Positions 7,508 through 15,391 of a stretch of DNA of 17,021 nucleotides are shown here, piece after piece. The notes below the pieces were generated by a model. The model made no database searches, was not told the DNA's origin, and worked only from the letters and a program-made list of their open reading frames with translations. Every line of letters begins with the position of its first letter. The first letter of the stretch is position 1. A program made the translations under genes and the position numbers. The DNA is from CAZTYW01 sp964617695 (lineage in GTDB: Bacteria; Chloroflexota; Dehalococcoidia; UBA2247; RBG-13-53-26), in contig CAZTYW010000043.1 in assembly GCA_964617695.1 (NCBI GenBank), positions 1-17,021 of the forward strand, given 5' to 3'.

Positions 7508-8413
7508 CTACGGGTTCTGGTGTCCGTTGGACAGTCCGGCTGCCGCCAGGATGTCCGGCACCACTTCTTCCTTGCCTATGGCCATGATATGCACCCCGTC
7601 GCAAATCGACTCTCTCTTCAACGTGGCAATCATCCGGCCCGCGATCTCAATCCCCTTGTTCAGTGCCTCACCTTTGGGCGCACTGGCCAGCTCATCAATC
7701 AGGTCCTGCGGCACAAAGATGCCGGGCACGTTCTCGGTCATGTACTTCGCCATCCTGGCCGACACCAGCAGCACTATGCCTGCCAGCACCTTCACCGGGA
7801 ACTGCCGCACCTGCTGCATGAACCCGGCGAAGTTGTCCAGGTCGTAAATCGCCTGGGTCTGGATGAACTCGGCACCCGCCTCCACCTTCTTCTCGAACTT
7901 GATTAGCTGTGGTTCGATCGGCTTGGCCTCGGGCGTGACGATGGCCCCGGCGCAGAACTCCACCGCCCCGTCCAGGTCGTTTCCCCCCAGGTCCTTCCCC
8001 GTCTCCAGTTGCCGAACGGCCCTGAGCAACTGCACCGAGTCGAGCTCGAAGACGTCGGCAGCATGCTTGTGATCGCCGACCACTATGGAGTCCCCTGTCA
8101 GACACAGGACGTTCCTTATGCCCCTGGCGTAAGCCAGCAGCAGGTCGGCCTGCAGCGCCATCTGGTTCCTGTCGCGACAGGTCATCTGCAGTATGGGCTC
8201 GCCACCCCGCTCCTTTATGTAAAGACAGCCGCCCACCGAAGGAAATCGCATTACCGAGCTTTGATGGTCGGTGACGTTGATGGCGTCTACCCTGTCCTTC
8301 AGCAGGTCGATGTGGTGGCACATGCTTTCCACATTGGTGCCCTTTGGCGGCCCGATCTCGCTGGTCACCACGAAATCTCCGGAATTGAGGACTTCCCTGA
8401 AGCTCCTGGCCAT
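7508..8413 (-). CDS. metF: 5,10-methylenetetrahydrofolate reductase, catalytic subunit MetF
   Basis: Reduces methylene-THF to methyl-THF with FAD, feeding methionine synthesis or the methyl branch of the Wood-Ljungdahl pathway. The 301-residue protein is a single TIM-barrel MetF without a regulatory domain. Visible features: VVTSEIGPPKG with the conserved catalytic-type Glu19; INVTDHQSS; NVLCLTGDS followed by VFELDSVQLL, typical of acetogen-type MetF; and FIQTQAIYDLDNF. An in-frame TTG at 8428 would extend it five residues, but AGGAGG 6 bases before the ATG at 8413 fixes the shorter start. It begins 11 bases after metV and is the last gene before the terminator. Characterised MetF proteins paired with MetV need external electron carriers, which here are probably the NuoF::GltD and NuoE proteins encoded upstream (inference). 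Confidence 0.95.
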   Translation of the reverse strand: MARSFREVLNSGDFVVTSEIGPPKGTNVESMCHHIDLLKDRVDAINVTDHQSSVMRFPSVGGCLYIKERGGEPILQMTCRDRNQMALQADLLLAYARGIRNVLCLTGDSIVVGDHKHAADVFELDSVQLLRAVRQLETGKDLGGNDLDGAVEFCAGAIVTPEAKPIEPQLIKFEKKVEAGAEFIQTQAIYDLDNFAGFMQQVRQFPVKVLAGIVLLVSARMAKYMTENVPGIFVPQDLIDELASAPKGEALNKGIEIAGRMIATLKRESICDGVHIMAIGKEEVVPDILAAAGLSNGHQNP

Positions 8414-8419
8414 GGCCTT

Positions 8420-8425
8420 CCTCCT
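8420..8425 (-). promoter_or_regulatory. Shine-Dalgarno sequence that fixes the metF start
   Basis: AGGAGG lies 6 bases before the ATG at 8413 and touches the metV TGA (8427-8425), so ribosomes ending metV can re-initiate on metF. Confidence 0.8.
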
Positions 8426-9069
8426 CAACCTACTCTGGTCATCCTGGGCCTGGGCATCACCTGGGCGTCCCTGAGAGGCTGGTACCTCTTCATCACGTCC
8501 AGCCGGCCCTGCTCTTTCAGCCGGTTGTAGATCAGCGTCCAGGCACAGTCCTTTTCCCTGTCAACTTCGCACTTGCCGTTGTCTGTCCCGCCACAGGGGC
8601 CATTCAACAGGTGCTTGTGGCAGGCGGTAATGGGACAGATGCCGGCGGTGTAGCCCAGCAGGCAGTGGCCGCACTGGGCACAGACCTCATGGAAATCGCC
8701 CGGGCTCTCCTCGAAGCCCAGGAAAAGCGTGTCCAGCGCCGGGATCACCGGCCTGCTGATGTAGGAGCCGATCCTCTGCGCTCCCAGAGCGCAGGACATG
8801 GCCAGAATGCAGCTGGCGCCGTTGATGGCCCCGTTGTTCTTGATCAAATCGGCCTCGGTCACCTGGTCACAGGCGGTGGGCACCACCGTCCAGCCGGTGA
8901 CCACCTTGTCCAGGCCCTGGAGGCGTTCCTTCATGTCCAGCACCTCTTCCCTGCCCCCGGTCCGGGTGGTGGTGGCGCAGGTACCGCAGCCGATGATGTA
9001 CACGCGCTCCAGCCCTTCAAGCTGCTGCTGAATCTCTTCGAGTGACTTCTGCTTGGTGATGGATTTCAT
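8425..9069 (-). CDS. metV: MetV-type iron-sulfur/zinc subunit of methylene-THF reductase
   Basis: A 214-residue, cysteine-rich protein of the MTHFR C-terminal family (MetV), the small partner of MetF in Moorella and other acetogens, thought to pass electrons to the MetF flavin. Cysteines fall in two sets: IIGCGTCATTT (28, 31) with Cys67, Cys87 and Cys93 (AMSCALGAQ), and the family signature CAQCGHCLLGYTAGICPITAC (130, 133, 136, 145, 150), followed by GPCGG, GKCE and DCAWTLIYNRL. No transmembrane segment. The ATG at 9069 has GGAGG 6 bases upstream. It lies 40 bases after nuoF::gltD and 11 before metF, all in one direction. In Moorella metVF is linked to hdrCBA-mvhD; here Nuo/GltD-type genes occupy that position, which implies a different electron donor. 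Confidence 0.93.
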   Translation of the reverse strand: MKSITKQKSLEEIQQQLEGLERVYIIGCGTCATTTRTGGREEVLDMKERLQGLDKVVTGWTVVPTACDQVTEADLIKNNGAINGASCILAMSCALGAQRIGSYISRPVIPALDTLFLGFEESPGDFHEVCAQCGHCLLGYTAGICPITACHKHLLNGPCGGTDNGKCEVDREKDCAWTLIYNRLKEQGRLDVMKRYQPLRDAQVMPRPRMTRVG

Positions 9070-9109
9070 CCTCGACCTCCCGACTGAACAATAGGCATCC
9101 CAGGAGCCG

Positions 9110-12100
9110 TCACGTCTCCAGGTCGCATCTCAGGCACCGTTTGGCCTCTTCGCGGGCCCTGTCCTCCGTGAAGCCCAGCTCTATCTCGCGGAAGCTCGCC
9201 TTTCTCTCCACCGGCGGCAGCTTGGGCACTTCGAGCCGCGGCTTCGCCTCCCAGGTATCCTCATCCTCATCTACGGGGATCATCTGGCGAACGGCGCCGC
9301 TCCTCAGGTCATATATCTCGACCCGCGAGTTATCGCCCCGCAGGTACTTGTCTATGGCAATGGCCCCTCTCCTGCCGGCGGCGATGGCGTCAACCACCAT
9401 TCCGGGCCCGCTGACGAAGTCGCCTCCGGCGAAAATCCCCGGCACGTTGGTTGACAGGGTATTGCCGCTGACCACCAGGGTCTCCCAGCGGGTCCGCTCC
9501 AGGGAGCTATCCGGGGGCAGGAAGGAGAGGTCAGGGGCCTGGCCCACCGCCGGAATGACCGTGTCGGTCTCCACGAAGAACTCGGAGCCGGCAATGGGCA
9601 CCGGCCTGCGCCTTCCGCTGCGGTCGCGCTCGCCCAGGCTCATGTGGCTGCACTGCAGGCCGACCACCCTCCAGTGGTCGCTGACAACCCTGGTGGGGCT
9701 GACCAGGAAGTTGACCTTGATCCCTTCAGCCAGGGCTTCGTCGTACTCCACCTCGGTCACCGGCATCTCGCTGCGCGACCGGCGGTAGTAGATGCTGACT
9801 TCCTCGGCACCGAGCCGCAGCGCGGTGCGGGCGGAGTCCAGCGCCACGTTCCCCCCACCAATCACAGCCACCCGCCGCCCCACCGCCACCTGCCTGCCGA
9901 TCTTGACGTCCCTCAGGAACCGCAACCCGTAGTACAGCCCCTCGACGTCTTCCAGCTCGCCGGGTATGCCTATCCGCTGACTCCGCTGGGCGCCGGCAGC
10001 AATGAACACGGCATCGTAGCCTTCCTTCCTCAGGTCATCCACGGTGAAATTGGCGTTGATCGGCGTGCTGTATCTGACCTCAACTCCACGCCTGACAATA
10101 TATTCCACTTCCCTGTCAATGACCTCCTTCGGCAGCCTGAACTCGGGCAGTGCCACAGACAGCATCCCGCCCGCTACCGGAAGGGCCTCGAACACCGTCA
10201 CCGGATAGCCAATCTGGGCCAGGAAGTAGGCGCAGCTCATCCCCGTCGGCCCCGCCCCGACCACCGCCACCCTCTGGCGCCTGGTCTGCGGGAAAGGCTC
10301 AGGCGGCTCAGCCCCGTTCTCAAAGTACCGGTCGGCCGCAAACCGCTTCAGCGCCCTGATGTCCACCGGCTGGTCCAGCTCACCCCGGCGGCACCGCGTC
10401 TCGCACGGATGATGGCAGATGCGGCCGCAGATGGCCGGGAAGGGGTTGCGCTCCCTGATGGTGTCGATAGCTGCCTGATATTCACCGGCGGCGATGTGGG
10501 CCACGTACTTCGGTATGTTGATGCCCACCGGACAGGTGTGCTGGCACGGTGAAATCATCAGCGCATCGCAAACGGCAGCCGGGCACTTCTTTTCCCTGAT
10601 GTGCGACTCGTACTCGTCGCGGAAGTAGTTGATGGTGGACAGAATCGGGTTGGGGCAGGTCTGGCCCAGGCCGCACAAAGAGCATTCCTTGACCGTTTTG
10701 GCTATGGTGACCAGGTTGTCGATGTCCTCTTCACGCCCTCTCCCCTGGGTGATCCTGGTCAGGATCTCCAGCATCTGTTTCGTCCCCAGGCGGCAGGGCG
10801 TGCACTTGCCGCAGGACTCGGCCTGGGTGAAGGCCAGGAAGTAGCGGGCCACTTCTACCATGCAGGTGTTGTCGTCCAGCACCACCATGCCGCCGGAGCC
10901 CATGATGGAGCCGATCTGGGCCAGCGACTCGTAGTCCACCGGCAGGTCGACCAGGTTTGCGGGTATGCAGCCCCCCGATGGCCCACCCGTCTGCACCGCC
11001 TTGAGCTCCTTGCCGCGGGGGATGCCTCCCCCGATGTCGTAGATGATGGTGGACAGCGGCATGCCCATGGGCACCTCGACCAGCCCGCTGTTGGCGATCT
11101 TTCCGGTGAGGGCGAAGACGGCCGTGCCCTTGCTCTTCTCGGTGCCCAGGCTGGCAAACCATTCCGCCCCCCGGTCGATAATGGCCGGTACGGCAGCCAG
11201 CGTCTTGACGTTGTTGATATTGGTGGACTTTCCGTCCAGCCCCGACTGGGCGGGGAAGGGCGGGCGAGGCCGCGGCATGCCGCGCCGGCTCTCAATCGAG
11301 GCTATGAGGGCCGTCTCCTCACCGCAGACAAACGCCCCGGCCCCCTCTTTGACACTCACGTTAAAGCTGAAGCCGGAGCCGAGTATGTCCCCACCCAGGA
11401 AGCCCCGCTCCTCGGCCTGCTCCAGGGCGATGCGAAACCTGGTGACGGCCAGCGGGTACTCGGCACGGACATAGATATATCCCTGGCTGGCCCCCACGGC
11501 GTAGCCCGCAATGGTCAGGCCTTCGATGACCGCGTGGGGGTCAGCCTCCAGAATGGAACGGTCCATGAAAGCGCCGGGGTCGCCTTCATCCGCATTGCAG
11601 ATGACGTATTTCTCCTCGGTCGGGCCGCTGCGGCAGAGCTCCCACTTGCGGCCGGTGGGGAATCCGGCCCCGCCCCGACCCCGCAGCCCCGACCCGGTCA
11701 CCTCGGCGATCACCTCTTCCGGCGTCATCCCAAGAAGGGCCTTCTTCAGAGCCTGGTAGCCCCCACTGGCAATGTAGTCGTCGATACGCTCGGGGTTGAT
11801 GTGTCCGCAGTTGCGCAGCACCACCCGCTGCTGGCTGCTGTAGAACTTCATATCTGCATACCGCGGTATGGCCTCGCCGGACACCGGGTCACGGTAGAAC
11901 AGGCGCTCCACCGGCCTGCCGCCGAGCAGGTGAGACTCGATTATCTCCGCCGCATCCTCCTCCTGGACATGGGTATAGAAAATGCCATCGGGCTCGACCA
12001 CCACGTTGGGCCCCTGCTCGCAGAAGCCGTGACAGCCGGTGAAGTCCACGCCGACGTCCTCCAGCCCCTGCTGCTGGACTGCCGCCCTCAGCGCTACATA

Positions 12101-12169
12101 CACAGTGTCAGACCTGCCGGAGATACACCCCGTGCCCTGGCAGATGAGAATACGGCGATGGTCCTGCAT
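9110..12169 (-). CDS. NuoF::GltD fusion: FMN/NADH-binding subunit joined to a FAD/NAD(P)H oxidoreductase
   Basis: A 1019-residue fusion expected to move electrons between NADH, NADPH and iron-sulfur centres. Domain order: thioredoxin-like [2Fe-2S] (Cys10, 15, 46, 50); NuoF core with GSGLRGRGGAGFPTGRKW (159-176) and NADEGDPGAF (192-201) for FMN/NADH; SLBB; the N3-type [4Fe-4S] (Cys453, 456, 459, 499); a linker with Cys529/534; a GltD-type double [4Fe-4S] region (Cys542, 546, 581, 585, 589, 593); a FAD fold with GAGPTG (638-643); a second dinucleotide fold with GGGNVALD (771-778) and RRSRSEMP (796-803), which favours NADPH; and CLRC near the C-terminus. The ATG at 12169 is preferred over an upstream TTG because GAGG lies 6 bases before it and nuoE stops 1 base earlier. 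The composition resembles HydB/NfnB parts of bifurcating enzymes such as Sporomusa Stn, joined in one chain. Function as the MetVF electron donor is inferred from context. Confidence 0.93.
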   Translation of the reverse strand: MQDHRRILICQGTGCISGRSDTVYVALRAAVQQQGLEDVGVDFTGCHGFCEQGPNVVVEPDGIFYTHVQEEDAAEIIESHLLGGRPVERLFYRDPVSGEAIPRYADMKFYSSQQRVVLRNCGHINPERIDDYIASGGYQALKKALLGMTPEEVIAEVTGSGLRGRGGAGFPTGRKWELCRSGPTEEKYVICNADEGDPGAFMDRSILEADPHAVIEGLTIAGYAVGASQGYIYVRAEYPLAVTRFRIALEQAEERGFLGGDILGSGFSFNVSVKEGAGAFVCGEETALIASIESRRGMPRPRPPFPAQSGLDGKSTNINNVKTLAAVPAIIDRGAEWFASLGTEKSKGTAVFALTGKIANSGLVEVPMGMPLSTIIYDIGGGIPRGKELKAVQTGGPSGGCIPANLVDLPVDYESLAQIGSIMGSGGMVVLDDNTCMVEVARYFLAFTQAESCGKCTPCRLGTKQMLEILTRITQGRGREEDIDNLVTIAKTVKECSLCGLGQTCPNPILSTINYFRDEYESHIREKKCPAAVCDALMISPCQHTCPVGINIPKYVAHIAAGEYQAAIDTIRERNPFPAICGRICHHPCETRCRRGELDQPVDIRALKRFAADRYFENGAEPPEPFPQTRRQRVAVVGAGPTGMSCAYFLAQIGYPVTVFEALPVAGGMLSVALPEFRLPKEVIDREVEYIVRRGVEVRYSTPINANFTVDDLRKEGYDAVFIAAGAQRSQRIGIPGELEDVEGLYYGLRFLRDVKIGRQVAVGRRVAVIGGGNVALDSARTALRLGAEEVSIYYRRSRSEMPVTEVEYDEALAEGIKVNFLVSPTRVVSDHWRVVGLQCSHMSLGERDRSGRRRPVPIAGSEFFVETDTVIPAVGQAPDLSFLPPDSSLERTRWETLVVSGNTLSTNVPGIFAGGDFVSGPGMVVDAIAAGRRGAIAIDKYLRGDNSRVEIYDLRSGAVRQMIPVDEDEDTWEAKPRLEVPKLPPVERKASFREIELGFTEDRAREEAKRCLRCDLET

Positions 12170-12170
12170 G

Positions 12171-12662
12171 CTATGCCTCACTCTTTCTGCTTCCAAAGAG
12201 CTGGGACACCTTCTTGGGGTTCATGTGTCCGTGGGTATCCTTGCCGATGACCAGGTTGGGTGCCAGGGCGCAGACGCCCAGGCAGGCCACGGTCTCCAGC
12301 GTGTACTCCAGGTCAGGCGTGGTCTGTCCCTCCTCGAGGCCCAGGCTCTGCTTCACCAGCTTCAGCACCGTCTTCCCGCCCCGCACGTGACAGGCGGTGC
12401 CCCTGCACACCCGGACCACGTTCCTGCCGCGCGGCTCCGTGTAAAGCTGCTCGTAGAAGGTGATAACCCCCTGTACCTCCGACGGAAACAGGCCGAAGGC
12501 CCGGGCTATCGGCTGGATGGCCTCCGGGGGTATATAGCCGAAGTCCTCCTGCACTTTCTGCAGCAGGGGGATCAAGGGCCACCTCTGGTCACGGTACCCG
12601 GCCACGATTCGGTCAATCTTTCCCAGGTCTGACGTCCTGGTAATCTGTTCTTGCTCAATCAT
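12171..12662 (-). CDS. nuoE: NuoE-type [2Fe-2S] subunit
   Basis: A 163-residue NuoE/HydC-like protein with an N-terminal helical part (LIPLLQKVQEDFGYIPPEAI) and a thioredoxin-like ferredoxin fold holding the four ligands Cys86, Cys91, Cys127 and Cys131 in RVCRGTACHVRGG and ACLGVCALAPN. Length is normal. In complex I and in bifurcating hydrogenases it sits beside NuoF and binds the N1a-type cluster. Its ATG overlaps the stop of the upstream FDH-like gene by 8 bases (ATGATTGA), and its TAG lies 1 base before the NuoF::GltD ATG. This implies tight translational coupling and fixed stoichiometry. Other complex I genes are absent, so it belongs to a soluble complex and not to a respiratory proton pump. 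Confidence 0.95.
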   Translation of the reverse strand: MIEQEQITRTSDLGKIDRIVAGYRDQRWPLIPLLQKVQEDFGYIPPEAIQPIARAFGLFPSEVQGVITFYEQLYTEPRGRNVVRVCRGTACHVRGGKTVLKLVKQSLGLEEGQTTPDLEYTLETVACLGVCALAPNLVIGKDTHGHMNPKKVSQLFGSRKSEA

Positions 12663-15348
12663 TGCCGTCGGTCCTTTCCAGCCTCACGCTGCAGGCCTTC
12701 AGAGCGGGGATTTTCGACCGCGGGTCCAGGGAGATGTCGAACAGGGCATTCACCGGACTCTCCGGGAAACACAACGGCATGAACAGCATCCCCTCGTCCA
12801 GCGTATCCACGATCCTGGCGCTGGCGGTGACCTGGCTCTGCGGTGAGGCGATCGTCACCGGGTCGCCCGGCCCGATCCCCAGGCGTTCCGCATCCGGCCG
12901 GCTGATCTCCACGAAGGGCCCGGGCTGCACCGTCTTCAGCCGCCGGGACCTGGAGCTGCTGGACCCGGTACCGGACTGGTGCAGGATGCTGCCTGCCAGA
13001 AGCGTCAGGGGGAAGTCCTGCTGCGGCGCCTGGCGGGGCGGGGCGGCCTGGGCGGGGCAGAAACGGTCAAAGCCGTTGGGAAACTGGCCCTTGTAGAACC
13101 GCCTGGCTCCCGGTGAGTCCAGGTTAAAGTCGCTGGCATACAGGCCCTTCCTCCGAGAACCGGCGTACCCTGCCCCCTCGTACATCGGGACCAGCTCTTC
13201 GATCTCGTCCACGATGGGTCGAAGGGAAGTATAGGGCAGGGTACGGTCCATCTTGCCTGCCAGCCGCAGTATGATCTCCCAGTCCGCCAGGGCTTCCCCC
13301 GGCGGACTGATCAGCTTGCGTATCGCCTGCACCCTCCCCTCAAAGTTGGTGAAGGTGCCTTCCTTCTCGGCAAAGCTGGCCGCCGGCAGCACCACCGTGG
13401 CCAGCCTGGCCGTCCTGGTGAGAAACATGTCCTGCACCACCAGGAAATCGAGGCCCGACAGGGCCTCCCCGACCAGGGTCAGGTGCGGGAAGCTGAGGGC
13501 CGGGTTCTCGCCCACGATGTACATTCCCCTGATATTGCCCTCCTTTGCCTGCTGGACCATCTCCAGGGCCGTCAGCCCGGGTTGGGCGGGCAGCTCTCTT
13601 CCCCAGCGTTTCTCAAACTCCCGTCTGGCGCCGGCGTCTTCGACGCATTTATATCCGGGCAGGAAAGCGGGCAGCGCCCCCATGTCGCAGGCCCCCTGGC
13701 CGTTGTTGTCCCTCTGCAGGGCATAGATGCCACCGCCACCGCCACCGACGTTTCCGGTCAGCATGGCCAGGTTGGCCAGGGCCATTACGCTGTCCGTGCC
13801 GGTGGTGTGCTGGGTGATCCCGTTGCCGATGACAATCGAGGCGCGCCGGGCAGTGGCAAACAGCCTTGCCGCCCGGGACACGTCCTCAGCCGCCACGCCG
13901 GTGACCTCCTCGACGTATTCAGGCGTATAGGGCGCCAGGCTTTCGGCGAAGGCGTCGAAGTTGTCCGTCTTGCGGGACACGAACTCCTCGTCCAGCAGGC
14001 CCTCGCTGACTATCACCCTGGCCAGCCCGTTTATCAGGACCACGTCTGTGCCGACCCCGGGCCGCAGCCGCAGGCTGGCGAAGCAGGCCAGCTTCGTCCT
14101 GCGGGGGTCTATCAGCAGCAGTTTGGCCCCCTGATACCTCACCGCCCGCTTGACGGCGTACCCCACTACCGGCGCCGACTCGGTGGGGTTCGCCCCCACC
14201 ACCATGATGACGTCGGACTGCTCCAGGTCATCCAGGGAACGGGTAGTCCCTGGCGTGCCCAGGGTCCAACCCAGGCCGACCCGGCTGCCGGAGCCGTACA
14301 GGCGGCTGCCGTTATCTATGTTATTGGTGCCCAGCACGTCCCGGGCAAACCTCTGCAGCAGGTAGTTCTCCTCGTTGGTGCACTTGGACGAGCCCAGCAC
14401 AGCCAGGCTGTCCGGGCCGTGGGCCTCTCTTATCTTGCCCAGCCCCTCCGCCACCAGGGCCAGGGCCTCATCCCAGGAGACCTCCTCCAGGCTGCCGTTC
14501 ACCCTGGCCAGGGGACGGGTCAGCCTGTCCGGGCTGTGGACGAAGTCGTAGCCGTAGCTGCCCCTGACGCAGAGCGCCCCGCGGTTGACTGCGCCGTCCC
14601 TGCCGGGCGTCGCCCGGACTATGCGGTCGTCCTGCACGTCCAGCACCACACTGCAGCCGCAGCCGCAGAGGGGGCAGACGGTGGTGCCGCTGCTGCCGGC
14701 CGTCCCCCGGTACTGCCTGTCCTTCTCCATCAGCGCGCCCGTGGGGCAGGCCGCCACGCACGTCCCGCAGAAGGTGCACTCGGAGTCCTCCAGCGGCACG
14801 TCGTTCAGCGTCGCCGGCCTGGAGATGAAACCGCGGTGGATGTAGTCGATAACGCCCTCGACCACCACTTCGTGGTCGACGCGGATGCACTTGGCGCACA
14901 GGACGCACTTGTTGAGGTCCCGTTCAATAAAAGGGTTGACGTCCTGGAAGGCCACCGGCTGGTGAACCCTCTGCAGGCCGAGGACTCCGATGCCCATGTC
15001 CGAGGCGATCCGCCGCAGGTCGCAGCGGTTGCCCTTGTCGCATACCATGCAGGAATCGGGGTGGCTGGCCAGCATAAGCTTGACGATGGTCTGGCGGCGC
15101 TCCAGCACCCTGGGCGACATGGTGTTGATCACCATTCCCGGGGCGATGGGGGTGACGCACGACGCCATCAGCGACCCCGACCGCTCGTCCTCCACCAGGC
15201 ACAGGCGGCAGGCTCCAATGGGCTTCAGGTGCGGGTCATCGCACAGGGTGGGGATTTCCACCCCCGACTCCCGTGCCAGCTCAAGGACTGTTGTCCCCGG
15301 ATAGCCGCTCACCTCCCGTCCATTGAGCGTAATAGCAATGGCCTCCAA
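12655..15348 (-). CDS. NuoG/formate-dehydrogenase-like molybdopterin protein without the formate active site
   Basis: An 897-residue protein with the FdhA/NuoG layout. The N-terminus has a plant-type [2Fe-2S] (Cys36, 47, 50, 64), a His96-Cys100-Cys103-Cys109 cluster, and a ferredoxin-like pair (Cys148, 151, 154 and Cys191, 194, 197, 201), where the expected fourth Cys of the first motif is Asp158. Next come the [4Fe-4S] Cys225, 228, 232, 260 and a bis-MGD-type molybdopterin fold (220-895) with NNGQGACDMGALP and TGNVGGGGGG. Against E. coli FdhF, Lys44, Sec140, His141, Arg333 and Gln335 align with Arg262, Tyr351 (TAC), Gly352, Gln545 and Asp547, so formate oxidation is not expected. The start is a TTG at 15348 behind a G-rich AGGGGGG-like ribosome site. 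It follows the response regulator by 43 bases and overlaps nuoE. The likely role is electron transfer or a different, unknown reaction. Confidence 0.9.
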   Translation of the reverse strand: MEAIAITLNGREVSGYPGTTVLELARESGVEIPTLCDDPHLKPIGACRLCLVEDERSGSLMASCVTPIAPGMVINTMSPRVLERRQTIVKLMLASHPDSCMVCDKGNRCDLRRIASDMGIGVLGLQRVHQPVAFQDVNPFIERDLNKCVLCAKCIRVDHEVVVEGVIDYIHRGFISRPATLNDVPLEDSECTFCGTCVAACPTGALMEKDRQYRGTAGSSGTTVCPLCGCGCSVVLDVQDDRIVRATPGRDGAVNRGALCVRGSYGYDFVHSPDRLTRPLARVNGSLEEVSWDEALALVAEGLGKIREAHGPDSLAVLGSSKCTNEENYLLQRFARDVLGTNNIDNGSRLYGSGSRVGLGWTLGTPGTTRSLDDLEQSDVIMVVGANPTESAPVVGYAVKRAVRYQGAKLLLIDPRRTKLACFASLRLRPGVGTDVVLINGLARVIVSEGLLDEEFVSRKTDNFDAFAESLAPYTPEYVEEVTGVAAEDVSRAARLFATARRASIVIGNGITQHTTGTDSVMALANLAMLTGNVGGGGGGIYALQRDNNGQGACDMGALPAFLPGYKCVEDAGARREFEKRWGRELPAQPGLTALEMVQQAKEGNIRGMYIVGENPALSFPHLTLVGEALSGLDFLVVQDMFLTRTARLATVVLPAASFAEKEGTFTNFEGRVQAIRKLISPPGEALADWEIILRLAGKMDRTLPYTSLRPIVDEIEELVPMYEGAGYAGSRRKGLYASDFNLDSPGARRFYKGQFPNGFDRFCPAQAAPPRQAPQQDFPLTLLAGSILHQSGTGSSSSRSRRLKTVQPGPFVEISRPDAERLGIGPGDPVTIASPQSQVTASARIVDTLDEGMLFMPLCFPESPVNALFDISLDPRSKIPALKACSVRLERTDGND

Positions 15349-15391
15349 CTTGCCCCCCTTTGCTGTGTTGATATTGCGGCCGGCGGAGCGA

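Noticed and set aside
10601..12250. Open frame of about 549 codons on the plus strand, antisense to the NuoF::GltD gene
   Set aside because: Same GC-driven shadow effect; no motifs or ribosome site, while the opposite strand is unmistakably NuoF.
14290..14310. Possible selenocysteine codon at the FDH active-site position
   Set aside because: The codon is TAC (Tyr351), not TGA, and the frame needs no recoding.
12655..15348. Annotation as formate dehydrogenase alpha subunit (fdhA)
   Set aside because: The fold fits, but every residue known to handle formate in E. coli FdhF is different, so the gene name would mislead.
9110..15348. Part of a respiratory complex I (nuoEFG)
   Set aside because: No membrane subunits or NuoBCDI are nearby. 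The NuoF homologue is fused to GltD and the operon continues into metVF, which points to a soluble enzyme.
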